Positions 36,396-47,030 of a stretch of 64,000 nt of DNA are shown here, piece by piece. This DNA comes from Paramecium sonneborni (Eukaryota > Ciliophora > Oligohymenophorea > Peniculida > Parameciidae). The DNA is taken from NCBI GenBank assembly GCA_905182985.1, contig CAJJDN010000014.1:515307-579306 (forward strand). The letters are read 5' to 3'. Both the position numbers and the translations under genes were made by a program. Within the stretch, counting starts at the first letter, position 1; the number at the start of each line of letters is the position of its first letter. Under the pieces are notes generated by a model that was not told the origin of the DNA, did no database searches, and was given only the letters and a program-made list of their open reading frames with translations.

Positions 36396-36909
36396 ATGGT
36401 AATGTATTTATTAAATTGTTTAGTCTGGAATTGCAAAGAGTGCAAAAGGTGGAAAAGGTGGAAAAGGAGGAAAAGGAGGAAAGTTTGGATCTGGAAAGAA
36501 TAAGAAAGCTCCTCAATCTAGGTCATTGAAGGCTGGACTCTAAGTAAATATTTTATAGAAATTTAGTTTCCTGTTGGACGTATTCATCGATATCTAAAGC
36601 AAAGAGTATCTGCAAAAAATAGAGTAGGAACTACATCAGCAGTTTACACATCAGCTATTTTGGAATATTTAACAGCTGAAGTGCTTGAGTTAGCAGGAAA
36701 TGCATCAAAAGACTTTAAAGGTGAGAAAATATTAAAATATTTTTTTAGTTAGAAGAATAACACCAAGACATTTATAATTAGCAATTAGAGGTGATGAAGA
36801 ACTTGATATCCTCATTAGAGCAACTATTTCTGGTGGTGGTGTTATTCCTCATATACACAAAGCTTTATTAGGAAAATAAACACCTGAAGGTGGTTAACCT
36901 AAAGAATGA
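36396..36909 (+). CDS. H2AZ: histone H2A.Z variant
   Basis: 145 residues. The core is unmistakable H2[37 protein letters not shown] ([20 protein letters not shown]), [40 protein letters not shown] and HKALLGK. The [10 protein letters not shown] and DEELD features separate H2A.Z from canonical H2A. The N-terminal tail is lengthened by four GGK units (lysines open to acetylation). Introns 36399-36423, 36544-36566, 36721-36748; the first lies directly after the ATG. It replaces H2A in nucleosomes, commonly near transcription starts. Confidence 0.95.
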
Positions 36910-37126
36910 AATATATAAATTATTATATTAATTCATATCACAATTACAACATGATACAGATATCAAATTTTATATATTGATTTATCTTTTTCTTTTAGAA
37001 AGAAGAAAATATAATAGAAATTATATTATAAATCGTTAAAAAACAATTAATTTATAAATATAAATGGATTTTAAGTAATTTGAATATTAAGCTAAATTTT
37101 ATAAAAAATAAAATGTTACTTAAAAT

Positions 37127-38472
37127 TCATAAATCAAATCGTTATGAATTTGCATGACGTACAATATTAGGTTGATAAAATGAGTTTGATGATTAATTTA
37201 AAGTTTCACTTCTAAAGTCAAGTCTTTCTTAATTTTGATTTTCTTCAGGTTCTGATTCAGTGGATGATGACATATTTTCAATTAATTTCTGTTTCTCATC
37301 ATCATCTTTATCTTCAAAATCTTGAGACTAACTATTAATTAGTCGATATTTATCCAAAGATCCATTAAGTTAACTTGAAAACTCTATAAATTATCCAATC
37401 CCTGCTATAATTTAAAATTCATTAAGTTATTTTATTAATTTTGTCATTCCTATTTAGTTTCTAAGGTCTTTAAACATCAATTTATAATTGTACTATCTCT
37501 TTACTGATGAATCTAAACAAGAATAAACAAAATTAAGTTCATCATTCAATGTAATCTAAAATATTTTTTAAATAATATACTTCACTAACGCCACCAAAAT
37601 AAAGAATTTTAGCTATACAATTATTGTTTTCAACAAGATTTTATAATTCTATGCTACAAGTTTATTTAGACTATTCTGATAATGAAATTGCCTATTCTAC
37701 TTAGGAGTAAATAAGAGAATTTTCAATCTTAGGGTGCATAATGATGATCATATCATGAGCATATTAAAGATATTCATGCATAATATTTCTAAGGTTATGT
37801 TTAGAATCAATAAAATAAAGATTTACAACAACTATATCGATTTTATTTTCTAGATCCATTTTTAAAACTTTTGAAACATTTACATTCATCTTACAGATTC
37901 CTCTATCTATTAAGTCAATATAAGTTTTATCAGTTTATAAGTAGTAGATAGTGCGATTATGGCTAGCTAACTTAAGTAAAATTGAACCAGTGGGATCATG
38001 AGCTAATAAAATAGAATTGGATTTAATTCTATTATTGATTAAATCAACAATAGAAGGGTTGAGCATTGAAGCTTTAAATTTGGATTCAAATTGCCTGTCT
38101 TAGATGGTCAAATAAACATCTTAAAAGATTTTCATAATCCATTGATAGGATTGCATTTCTATTAAAACATTGCTTTGCCTAGCTAACAAGCCTCCACAAC
38201 GATGCAATAACTTCATTTCTATATTATTGGAATTAAATTCCTGAGATAGAGAAAAATTTGATTACGTCTGAAAAACTAGTTTTCTACATAAGCTAATTTT
38301 TTTCCAGATAAGAGAGTTATCTATTATAAATTTTTTGTCCTTCATCTGAATCGTTATCATGTTAGATTTGATCAAAATAATCTATTTCTTGAGTAGTGGT
38401 TTTATTAAGCCAGCCTTCTGTTTGATTTTGAATGGAGATAAGTGTTATAGGTTTAGATTTGGGAATTTCCAT
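37127..38472 (-). CDS. unknown protein, acidic Ser-rich tail
   Basis: 431 residues. The middle is a compact alpha/beta region (ILLAHDPTGSILLKLASHN, KIDIVVVNLYFIDSKHNL, YAHDMIIIMHPKIENSL) that could be a Rossmann-like or receiver-like fold; I cannot assign it. The C-terminal ~100 residues are disordered and acidic (EDKDDDEKQKL, SSSTESEPEENQ). Introns 37556-37580 and 38241-38265. No signal peptide or catalytic motif. Divergent from the secretory gene at 38582, 109 bp between starts. Confidence 0.6.
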
Positions 38473-38581
38473 TTGAGTAGAAAGTCTGTTCAATTTTTAA
38501 TCTTATTTTAGAGGTTCTTCTCTGATACAGGCACAAAATAATTATTGAATCCAACTTGTTTTCTTTTATTATTATTACATA

Positions 38582-39312
38582 ATGATATTAATCACAACTT
38601 TAATAACATTAATAAATGCAGCCTATGATGGAACAGATTATCTGAAAGGAGAAGGTAATTTTTAGATAGAGTAAAATTGGATTATGAATCAAACAGAAGA
38701 ATATATGAAAACTGAATTTATTACTTAAGAGAATGAGAAAGTAAATTGATTTATGAATAAATGAAAGTTCCTGAAAATAGCTAAATAGGCAGAATCAGAA
38801 TTAAGTTTTTAAGATGGATTTTATCATTTATTTGAAGAATCCTAACCTTAGCATATTAGATTCTGGTTTGCCTCTGGAAACAAGGAAATTGAAGATACAA
38901 ATTTAAGATTGAAGGATACAGCCACAGATAAAACAGTATTATCATTTAGATGTGGTTATGCTGGATTTATTAGAGTAAATGATAATTAGATGATCACCTT
39001 CTATAATAATTCAGTTTCAAGTGATGCCAAAATATTTTGGACTCAAGCAGATATCTTATTAAATTGGGATAATTAAGAAGTATTAGTTTTTATGAATGAA
39101 TCATACATGGGATCTGCAAGGTTTTATCATTCAGAGGTATATATATTATATTTAGACAGGTAACAAAAGTAAATGAAGTGATGCTTTATAATTTAAAACC
39201 AAACACTACAAGTTGGTGGAAGAATATAAAAATATGCAAAGAAAGATGCGATAATTTTGAATTTACTCAAATAGTTGTGATATGGTTTGCATTATTCATA
39301 TTATTATTGTGA
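38582..39312 (+). CDS. secretory-pathway protein with single C-terminal membrane anchor
   Basis: 226 residues. Signal peptide (MILITTLITLINAAYDG), a soluble lumenal domain (GFYHLFEESQPQHIRFWFASG, VLSFRCGYAGFIRVNDNQM), then a hydrophobic end (VVIWFALFILLL) running to the stop with no cytosolic tail. This is a type I stub or a GPI signal. Introns 38741-38767 and 39137-39159. Convergent with the Rab2-like gene, with 31 bp between stop codons, so their 3' ends are very close. Family not recognised. Confidence 0.68.
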
Positions 39313-39343
39313 ATAACTGATGATACTTTGTTAATTTTAATAA

Positions 39344-40038
39344 TCAGCATTTGCAATCCTCCTCTTACTTTTTTGTATTTTATTGTTTATAGTAATTACC
39401 TAATTTAATGCCGCTATCCTATATTTGAATTGATATTTGATTAATACCTCTGTAGTAAATTCAATTTGTTTCTTTTCAATCTTATCAACTATTTCCATAG
39501 CAGTATTTTCAAACAATAAATCAATATTATGGTTAGTTTTAGCTGATGTCTCAATATATTGCATTTTGTATTGGTCAGCAAATGCTTTAGCTTAGAGAGT
39601 TGATATTTTTCGACTTTAATATATTTAATATATACTGTGATTCCAAATCAATTTTATTTCCCACTAACACAATTTAACAGTTTTGAGCAGCTTAATCATT
39701 GACTTCATTATACCACTTTAATACATTGTGGAAAGACTCCTCATTTGTTATATCAAAGACTAGTAACACTCCTATCGATCTAAAATAATCTTTATTATAT
39801 ACCCTTTATAATATGATCTAGTTATTGACTTGAATGAATCTTGTCCTGCTGTATCCCATATTTATATTTTTATTGTTTTCTCATTTTTTACAAAAATTTG
39901 AGATCCAAATTCAACACCTATTGTAGTGTCATGTTCATCACGAAATTATTTTTCAGTATATCTCAATAAAATACAAGATTTTCCCACATTACCATCTCCA
40001 ACTATTATAAATTTGAATAAATAATGGTATTATGCCAT
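39344..40038 (-). CDS. Rab2-like small GTPase
   Basis: 206 residues. All five G motifs are there: GDGNVGKS (P-loop), TTIGVEFG (switch I), WDTAGQDSF (switch II), GNKIDL and ETSAKT. YLFKFIIVGD and SITRSYYKG, with the late TEDSGIKLG, point to the Rab2/4/14 group, Rab2 best. The C-terminus CKC is a CXC geranylgeranylation site. It should regulate ER-Golgi or Golgi-endosome traffic. Introns 39419-39447, 39614-39635, 39780-39802; the second lies next to the NKxD motif exon. Confidence 0.93.
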
Positions 40039-41388
40039 CTAAATAATAATAATTTATTTTATGCATTTACTTCTGCTAATATCACTTCCAAATAATCTAA
40101 ATCTATATTATATTAATCTATAAAATTTTGGGTAACTCTAAATTCTCAAGAATATTATCAAAAAACTTAAAATCACCAGAGGAAAACCTCAAAAAAATAA
40201 AAACAATAAACAATCTCTTATTTAAATTGATGATACTCCTATTTCGATGAATTCTTTTCAATTCAGAATAATATACATATCTCTCTTAATCTAATAAGTA
40301 AATCATAAAAAATATAAAATTATCTCAATCCTTCTTAATACCCATTCATTTCTGCTGATAACTCCATTACAATTGACTTTGTTATCAAATAATTTTTTGA
40401 TATTCCCACTCTTACGAAAATCAAAAACATAAAAGTATTACTATAGTATAGTAATATCTAAACTCAATAGATTGTCATGGATAAAGGTCTGTCATTAACA
40501 ATAAAATAGAAATATTGATAATATCAATAGAATTATATCCCTTAATTCTTAAAGTCTAGAGCGTGTTAATATTTAACTAAATATATTGCTTATTTCTAGT
40601 TAGATAAGCCTGAAAAAGAATAAAACATTAAATGTTTTTTTGCAACCTTATTGATTATCTTTGTTTGAGTGGTTTGGGATGATGTCTTAAAAAAATTTAA
40701 AATCAAATTATCATAGCATCAAAATTTAATGGCTAGACAAAGTAATCAATATTTAATTCACTAAATCATAAAGAGTGGAACATAAACTAATTATATTTTT
40801 CGATATCTTGGTAACGCATCTTCTAGAATCTGAGTTATATTCCATCTATTTACATCAAGAATTTGGATTTTAAATGTTAAAGTGTCCAGCCTCATCTTTT
40901 TAATACTTTTTGTTAAGAATTAAAATGAAGTTCAAGTTTTTTTTGAACCTTCTAAAAACAATTCTATGTAACACTCTTTTAAATGATGAATCCTAGCATT
41001 ATTGTAATTACAGTAATAAAATCTTATTTAAGATTATTGAAAGTGATACAACTAGCTCAACTAAAGTACTTTTAAATTATTTAATTTATTTCTTCTTTGA
41101 AAAAAACTGATTCCAATTTATTAAGTACTTTTATCAACTGTTATTATAGATTTCGTTAACTTAATTTATGTTAAATCGAACAAAAACGTTTAAAACTTTT
41201 TAAAAAATTATTTCAATCTTTGTTTATTTGTATATAATAAATAATTCATAATAAAATAGAATTATGTAGATATTTATTTACAAAAGGAAAAATTGGCTAT
41301 GAGTTTTTTTTTTATCTTAAAAAAGAGATTATTTTAGTTATTGTTTATGTAATTTATGATTTAACAAACTTTTTGTAATTATATTTTC
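40039..41388. other. gene-free A+T-rich stretch
   Basis: About 1.35 kb upstream of the Rab2-like gene with no supportable frame. Both strands are broken by TGA or its complement at short spacing, and no domain is recognisable. It must include the Rab promoter. It is one of the longest empty stretches in the window. Confidence 0.45.
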
Positions 41389-41981
41389 GATATTGAGATT
41401 TGGTGGAGAAAATATTGCATAGGTAGAAAGATATTCATTAAAAGTGTTGCAAAATTTGGAAGAATTATCCAAGCTTTATAGCTAGATGAATGATATATAA
41501 ATATTGTAAGCTGAATAATATACTTTGATTTTACAGAAATTATCAGAGAATAAAAAAAAAGAAAAATACTGTATGTTGAAATAGTATTTTTTTGTTTTAG
41601 ATGTTGCTAATTTTTCTCTTTGTGTCAAATTTTGTAAATAAATTGTTTTTAATTTACTCCTGTAGTTAAAATAAAGTTTGATTTTCTTTTATCGGCTGAG
41701 GGATAGAATTTAATATATCAATTATTTTCTCTTGTAGTTTAAAGTATGTCATGGATAATATTAAATAAATGAAAAGATTGTTTAGTAAAAGGAGAATGAT
41801 GCGGAAGCTTTAGTATATTGTTTGAGATTTTCTAAATTTTTAATTTTTTTAGGAAATTATTGAATTTTTGTTTATTACTCTGTGGAATAATGATTTCAGC
41901 TAGTTAAAAAGGAAGAGAATAAAATAATTTGGTCAAGAAAAATAAAAAGATATAATTGTTTGTTTTGTTTTTATAAGATGA
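41389..41981 (+). CDS. unknown helical protein, gene structure uncertain
   Basis: A frame with strong coding look: ENIAQVERYSLKVLQNLEEL, SKLYSQMNDIQILQAEQYTL, then after a 30-nt intron near 41571 a Leu/Phe-rich part. A C-terminal piece EIIEFLFITLWNNDFSQLKR is joined only if a 40-nt intron (near 41813-41852) is accepted, and it ends at TGA 41979-41981. I found no start codon in the right frame, so the start given is the first clear codon region. Most of it is repeated after the N at 42741. Family not recognised. Confidence 0.35.
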
Positions 41982-42017
41982 ATTTTATATATCGTTTTTA
42001 ATTTAATATTATTTTAA

Positions 42018-42527
42018 ATGGATTCTAAAACAAGATAATAAGCTGCTTGGTTGACTCTAATATCATCAGCAGTGATAGGAGGATCATTTTATTATTTTTC
42101 ATCTCAAGAAGAATTATATGGTAAAATACAAAAAATATTGAAATATTAATAGAGAGCGAAGATTGCCTTAAGTTGAGAAACTACGCTCATAACTATTCAA
42201 TTTTTTGCATAACTTTTGCGATTTTTATAATGTTAATTTTGAGATAACTTTTATAGATTAATATGGGTGACATCAAAATTGATTAAAGATGAAGGTTGCA
42301 ATTCAGGTATTGATTGCATACAGCTATTATCTGGAATTGTTGGGGTTGTTTTTATAATTTTATTTGCAGTAATTATTCAATTATTAAGATAAAAGTATGG
42401 TCTTTACTTGTAAGAGCCTTGTGGTGAGCTTAGAACATTCACAGTAATATATCTAATAATTATATCAATTTTATTTTGTTGTGGATGTTGTGGGATGTGT
42501 TGTGCTTTGGGATCATTAAAATAATGA
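42018..42527 (+). CDS. four-pass membrane protein
   Basis: 150 residues with four hydrophobic segments: LTLISSAVIGGSFYYF, IFCITFAIFIILIWV, LLSGIVGVVFIILFAVII and FTVIYLIIISILF. The last is followed by a striking Cys cluster (CCGCCGMCCAL) likely to be palmitoylated. A small loop between segments 2 and 3 has two cysteines (GCNSGIDC). Introns 42121-42152 (32 nt) and 42232-42256. Tetraspan-like in layout but without a tetraspanin CCG loop. The same gene appears again at 43185-43694 through the assembly duplication. Confidence 0.7.
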
Positions 42528-42573
42528 AAATAACAATATAATTATTATATTATAAAAATAATCTTCTTATTAA

Positions 42574-42740
42574 ATGAGCTTTAAAAAAGGAGACTTTAGA
42601 CATGACTTTGAAGTGATATGTCCATATAATAAGAAACATTAAATGCCTTTTAGTAAATTATGGTTTCATATAACTAAAGGATGTAAAGATAAGAGAGAGA
42701 AAGGTATTTAAATCATTTAATTTAGGTTATAAATATGATA
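42574..42740 (+). pseudogene. truncated GTSF1-like gene copy (assembly duplicate)
   Basis: The first exon and the intron of the GTSF1-like gene, cut at the N at 42741. Identical to 43741-43907. It should vanish when the contigs are merged. Confidence 0.88.
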
Positions 42741-42741
42741 N

Positions 42742-43907
42742 GTTGAAATAGTATTTTTTTGTTTTAGATGTTGCTAATTTTTCTCTTTGTGTCAAATTTT
42801 GTAAATAAATTGTTTTTAATTTACTCCTGTAGTTAAAATAAAGTTTGATTTTCTTTTATCGGCTGAGGGATAGAATTTAATATATCAATTATTTTCTCTT
42901 GTAGTTTAAAGTATGTCATGGATAATATTAAATAAATGAAAAGATTGTTTAGTAAAAGGAGAATGATGCGGAAGCTTTAGTATATTGTTTGAGATTTTCT
43001 AAATTTTTAATTTTTTTAGGAAATTATTGAATTTTTGTTTATTACTCTGTGGAATAATGATTTCAGCTAGTTAAAAAGGAAGAGAATAAAATAATTTGGT
43101 CAAGAAAAATAAAAAGATATAATTGTTTGTTTTGTTTTTATAAGATGAATTTTATATATCGTTTTTAATTTAATATTATTTTAAATGGATTCTAAAACAA
43201 GATAATAAGCTGCTTGGTTGACTCTAATATCATCAGCAGTGATAGGAGGATCATTTTATTATTTTTCATCTCAAGAAGAATTATATGGTAAAATACAAAA
43301 AATATTGAAATATTAATAGAGAGCGAAGATTGCCTTAAGTTGAGAAACTACGCTCATAACTATTCAATTTTTTGCATAACTTTTGCGATTTTTATAATGT
43401 TAATTTTGAGATAACTTTTATAGATTAATATGGGTGACATCAAAATTGATTAAAGATGAAGGTTGCAATTCAGGTATTGATTGCATACAGCTATTATCTG
43501 GAATTGTTGGGGTTGTTTTTATAATTTTATTTGCAGTAATTATTCAATTATTAAGATAAAAGTATGGTCTTTACTTGTAAGAGCCTTGTGGTGAGCTTAG
43601 AACATTCACAGTAATATATCTAATAATTATATCAATTTTATTTTGTTGTGGATGTTGTGGGATGTGTTGTGCTTTGGGATCATTAAAATAATGAAAATAA
43701 CAATATAATTATTATATTATAAAAATAATCTTCTTATTAAATGAGCTTTAAAAAAGGAGACTTTAGACATGACTTTGAAGTGATATGTCCATATAATAAG
43801 AAACATTAAATGCCTTTTAGTAAATTATGGTTTCATATAACTAAAGGATGTAAAGATAAGAGAGAGAAAGGTATTTAAATCATTTAATTTAGGTTATAAA
43901 TATGATA
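42742..43907. repeat. right copy of 1166-nt perfect repeat
   Basis: Partner of 41575-42740. Unique sequence resumes after 43907 within the GTSF1-like gene. Confidence 0.95.
43185..43694 (+). CDS. four-pass membrane protein, second copy (assembly duplicate)
   Basis: Base-for-base the same as 42018-42527, 1167 nt downstream. Both copies are complete, so an automatic annotation would report two paralogues; the single N and the perfect identity including introns and spacers argue for one gene. Confidence 0.85.
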
Positions 43908-44347
43908 CTTGTCCATATAATTGTTTACACATCATTCTTAAATCCAGAATGGCCGATCATGTTGCTAAATGTAGGTCTAATATATTGGATTCATAAAAAG
44001 CAGAAGAAGCTGATTTATTTTAGGAAATGCAATTAATAGCTGCTTAATAATTTGGCCATAATCCTGTTCAAAAAAATAATTCTTAAATTTAATAGCAATA
44101 ATAGATTAAATAAAGCTCTAATATTCAACATGAAATGCCTGATTGGAGAAGAGCTTTTGATTAGCAGAGTGAAATTGATATGGATGATATTAGGGAAATT
44201 AATGAAATAAGCTATCAAAATTATGAAGATGAATCTGAAGATTCTTTCAAAAATAATTAAGGTTCCTCTAGTTTTTCCAAAAGTTTTTAGTCCTCTGCTG
44301 CAAAAGATAAATCATAAAATGGGGATAATGATGGTTATTATTATTGA
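43741..44347 (+). CDS. GTSF1-like protein with two CHHC zinc fingers
   Basis: 194 residues. Two CHHC (U11-48K/GTSF1-type) fingers sit near the N-terminus: C-x5-H...H-x3-C in CPYNKKHQMPFSKLWFHITK(GC), and CPYNCLHIILKSRMADHVAK(C). A long acidic, Q/S-rich tail with a DWRRAFD motif follows; in animals acidic Trp-bearing tails of GTSF1 contact Piwi/Argonaute proteins. One 22-nt intron at 43871-43892. CHHC fingers bind tRNA-like or other RNA. In Paramecium a GTSF1 homologue has been linked to small-RNA-guided genome rearrangement; whether this is that gene or a paralogue cannot be told from here. Confidence 0.8.
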
Positions 44348-44509
44348 ATATGATTTAACTATAATTAATATTAATATGAACATAAATAGATCAATGTTCA
44401 TCTTGTATTTAGTTTATTATTTTATTAAAGTTAACCTCTTCTTTAATTGTTATATCTTTATAAGATTAATAGCGAAACAACTAAATTAAATTTGTATTTT
44501 ATGGATTTT

Positions 44510-46490
44510 TCATTATTCCTAATTGCTTAGATACTTTTATAGCTCCATCACTTTAAGTAATTCTTTCTAATAAATAGATAATCTATAAATGAGAATTTCT
44601 TTTACTTTTTATTCATTATCGTTAATATTGTTGTAAATTAAAATTGCTATTACGCTTATGGCTTCAACAAATTAACGTCTGTCAATAGTTTCACAATTAT
44701 TTAAAGAAGCTATTGCTTTAAAAACGTGCATGAGTTATCCTTTTGATACCATTGAATTTGCTAATTCAAAATCTTAACAAAATTTCATAAACCCTGATAT
44801 AGTCATTAAATCTTTTGTATAATGGTTGTAGTAAGGTTCAAAATGTTCCTGCATAATTTCATATAATTTTATCTAAAAATAATTATAATTCTATACTATT
44901 TTAGGATCATCTAAAATTGTCATTAAAATTTACAAAATAAACTCTTGTTTTTCAATTCTTAATTATGTTTCATGAGGTATTAAATGTTATTCAATCATAC
45001 CTACAATATCATTATCATAAAATTTTTCAGCTATTAACTGCAAAGAGTAAAAAAAGTTTGTAAAATCCATTTTACCATTTTAATTATCATTATCATATAA
45101 TTTATTAACCTTGAATTTTGGACTTTTAGTTGAATCTAACTTCCTTTTTGGTGTTGATTAAATGTAAAACATATCAGCATCAACTTAAGATATCATAGAT
45201 CCAATTATACCACAATTTTATAAAAGTTTTTTATATTTTATACTTTTTAAATTTACCAAATTTAAAGGTTCTCCTATTTATGAATAATATTCAAATAAAT
45301 TTCTAATCTCTTTTTCATAAGGTATTTATGAACTTTATATTTATTTACTTTCATCATTCATTTAATATGATTATTTTAAATTAGAGTTTTATTTTTATTA
45401 TTATTATTAAGACTAATAAACAGTTGAAACTCTACTCTATTTGGCAGAATTTACTCTACTCAATGCCATCACTAATTATGTTTATTCATTCTTTGTTTAA
45501 TTATTCTTTTTAGAAAAGCTCTAAAATCCTTAAGAATTCTCCAATTTCTCTAATAACTAAAAAAACAATTCCAATTCATTTTAATTTTCTTCTTATACTT
45601 AATGAAATGAAATGATTAATAAACTTTCAACAAACTTTGAAAAATTAAATAAAAACTTTCCATCATTCTTTAAATTTAAATCTGAGTCCCTATGAAATAA
45701 ATCAAAAAATATCATTTGACCTTTTGTCTGTGTAATTATAAGGGGAATAATTTCAAATTATTGTAAAAAATGCATGTACTAACTCTAAACTTAAGAAATC
45801 TTTTAGCTTTAATCTTAAAATATAAAGGCATGTATTTTTGACAATAATCCTGATACCTAAGATATAATTTCCAAAAACTATTCATCAATTAAACTCCTAC
45901 ATGTCTCTATTCTTTTTAAATCTTAACCAAAATCTGTTTATTCATTTATTTTTTCATAAAGAATCGACAAATGATTCTTATAGAGCTATAAAAAAGATTT
46001 TGATTATTCAGGAGTTTTATATAGTTTTGTTGCTATTTTTACAAGTAAATCTTTGAATTAGTCTAAAGTTAGAGTTTCTGTATTTTTTGTAGTTTAGAAA
46101 TATAAAATATCAAGATCTTTACTAGTTATTTCTAATATTTTTTATAATATATTTACCATCATTGATTATCTCTGCATCAGCCATAGCTTTAATAAATTTA
46201 CTTGATTTTAAATATTAAATGTTAGTTTTATTGCCAAATTATACATAAAACATGAAAATGATTCTAATATGCTAAACAATCGCTAATTCTTGCTATCCTT
46301 TTTATTTTTAAACTTAAGATTGACTTAACTTTTTATCTTGTTACTAAAAATAAGGCTTCTCTTTTATTTATTTAGAATTGGTATGAATTATTGGAGGACC
46401 AATTCGGATGTCATCGTATTTTGGTAATGGATTAATACCTTTGTGATTGAGAGAAGCTAAAAGGTCAGATTATTTTAGAGAATTCGACAT
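44510..46490 (-). CDS. protein with two p25-alpha (TPPP) domains
   Basis: 651 residues. The first p25-alpha domain (~65-165) reads IIFMFYVQFGNKTNIQYLKS, AMADAEIINDGNITSKDLDI and LTLDQFKDLLVKIATKLY, matching TPPP in order. The second (~380-490) has IRNLFEYYSQIGEPLNLVNL, LLQNCGIIGSMISQVDAD and GKMDFTNFFYSLQLIAEKFY. The rest is helical with a Q/N linker. TPPP proteins bundle and stabilise microtubules, and p25-alpha proteins are common in ciliated organisms. One 25-nt intron at 46132-46156. Convergent with the GTSF1-like gene. Confidence 0.72.
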
Positions 46491-47030
46491 TGTTGTTAAC
46501 TGCAATAAAAATAATATTTAAAAATTTATATAAATAAATAATATAATTTTTTTTTTAAAACATTATTATTGATCCGTTTTATAAATCATAATATATCTGA
46601 GATTCTGTGAAGATTTAATTTTTTACAATAAATTATAATTATTATATTATTTAGAATGATTTTTAAATCAACTTTAAAATTAATTGACATTTTGATGATA
46701 AAATATTTTATGCAACAAATTAGTTTACTTCTGAACAATGTTTTAATGTTCTATAAGTTTTAAAAATTAACTGATTTATTATACGTTTAGTGTTAGGTAA
46801 ATTTTTACAAATATATCTTGTACTTTATATTGATTATTTATTTAATTTCATTATAATTTTGAAGTAATAATATTTTACTCAAAGAAATATTTATTTATTG
46901 ATGATACTAATATTTATCAACTCCTAAAATTATATTATTATTCCATAATAATAGAATTAATATTAAATCTATACATTTAGAATATAACAATGTCGTAATA
47001 AATAAATAAATTATTATTTATATATATTAT
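46491..47030. other. divergent promoter region, no gene seen
   Basis: About 540 bp between two divergent genes (p25-alpha and PX). Very A+T rich, with TTTTTTTTT and TATATATTATAT tracts and no coding frame. Both promoters should lie here. Confidence 0.5.

Larger units (their letters stand above)
41575..42740. repeat. left copy of 1166-nt perfect repeat flanking an N
   Basis: Bases 41575-42740 equal 42742-43907, separated by one N at 42741. Breakpoints fall inside the coiled-coil gene and inside the GTSF1-like gene, the same signature as the duplication at 29437: an overlap of contig ends that was not merged. Confidence 0.95.

Noticed and set aside
42018..42527. Tetraspanin
   Set aside because: Four membrane segments are present but the large extracellular loop with the CCG motif between segments 3 and 4 is absent; the Cys cluster is after segment 4.
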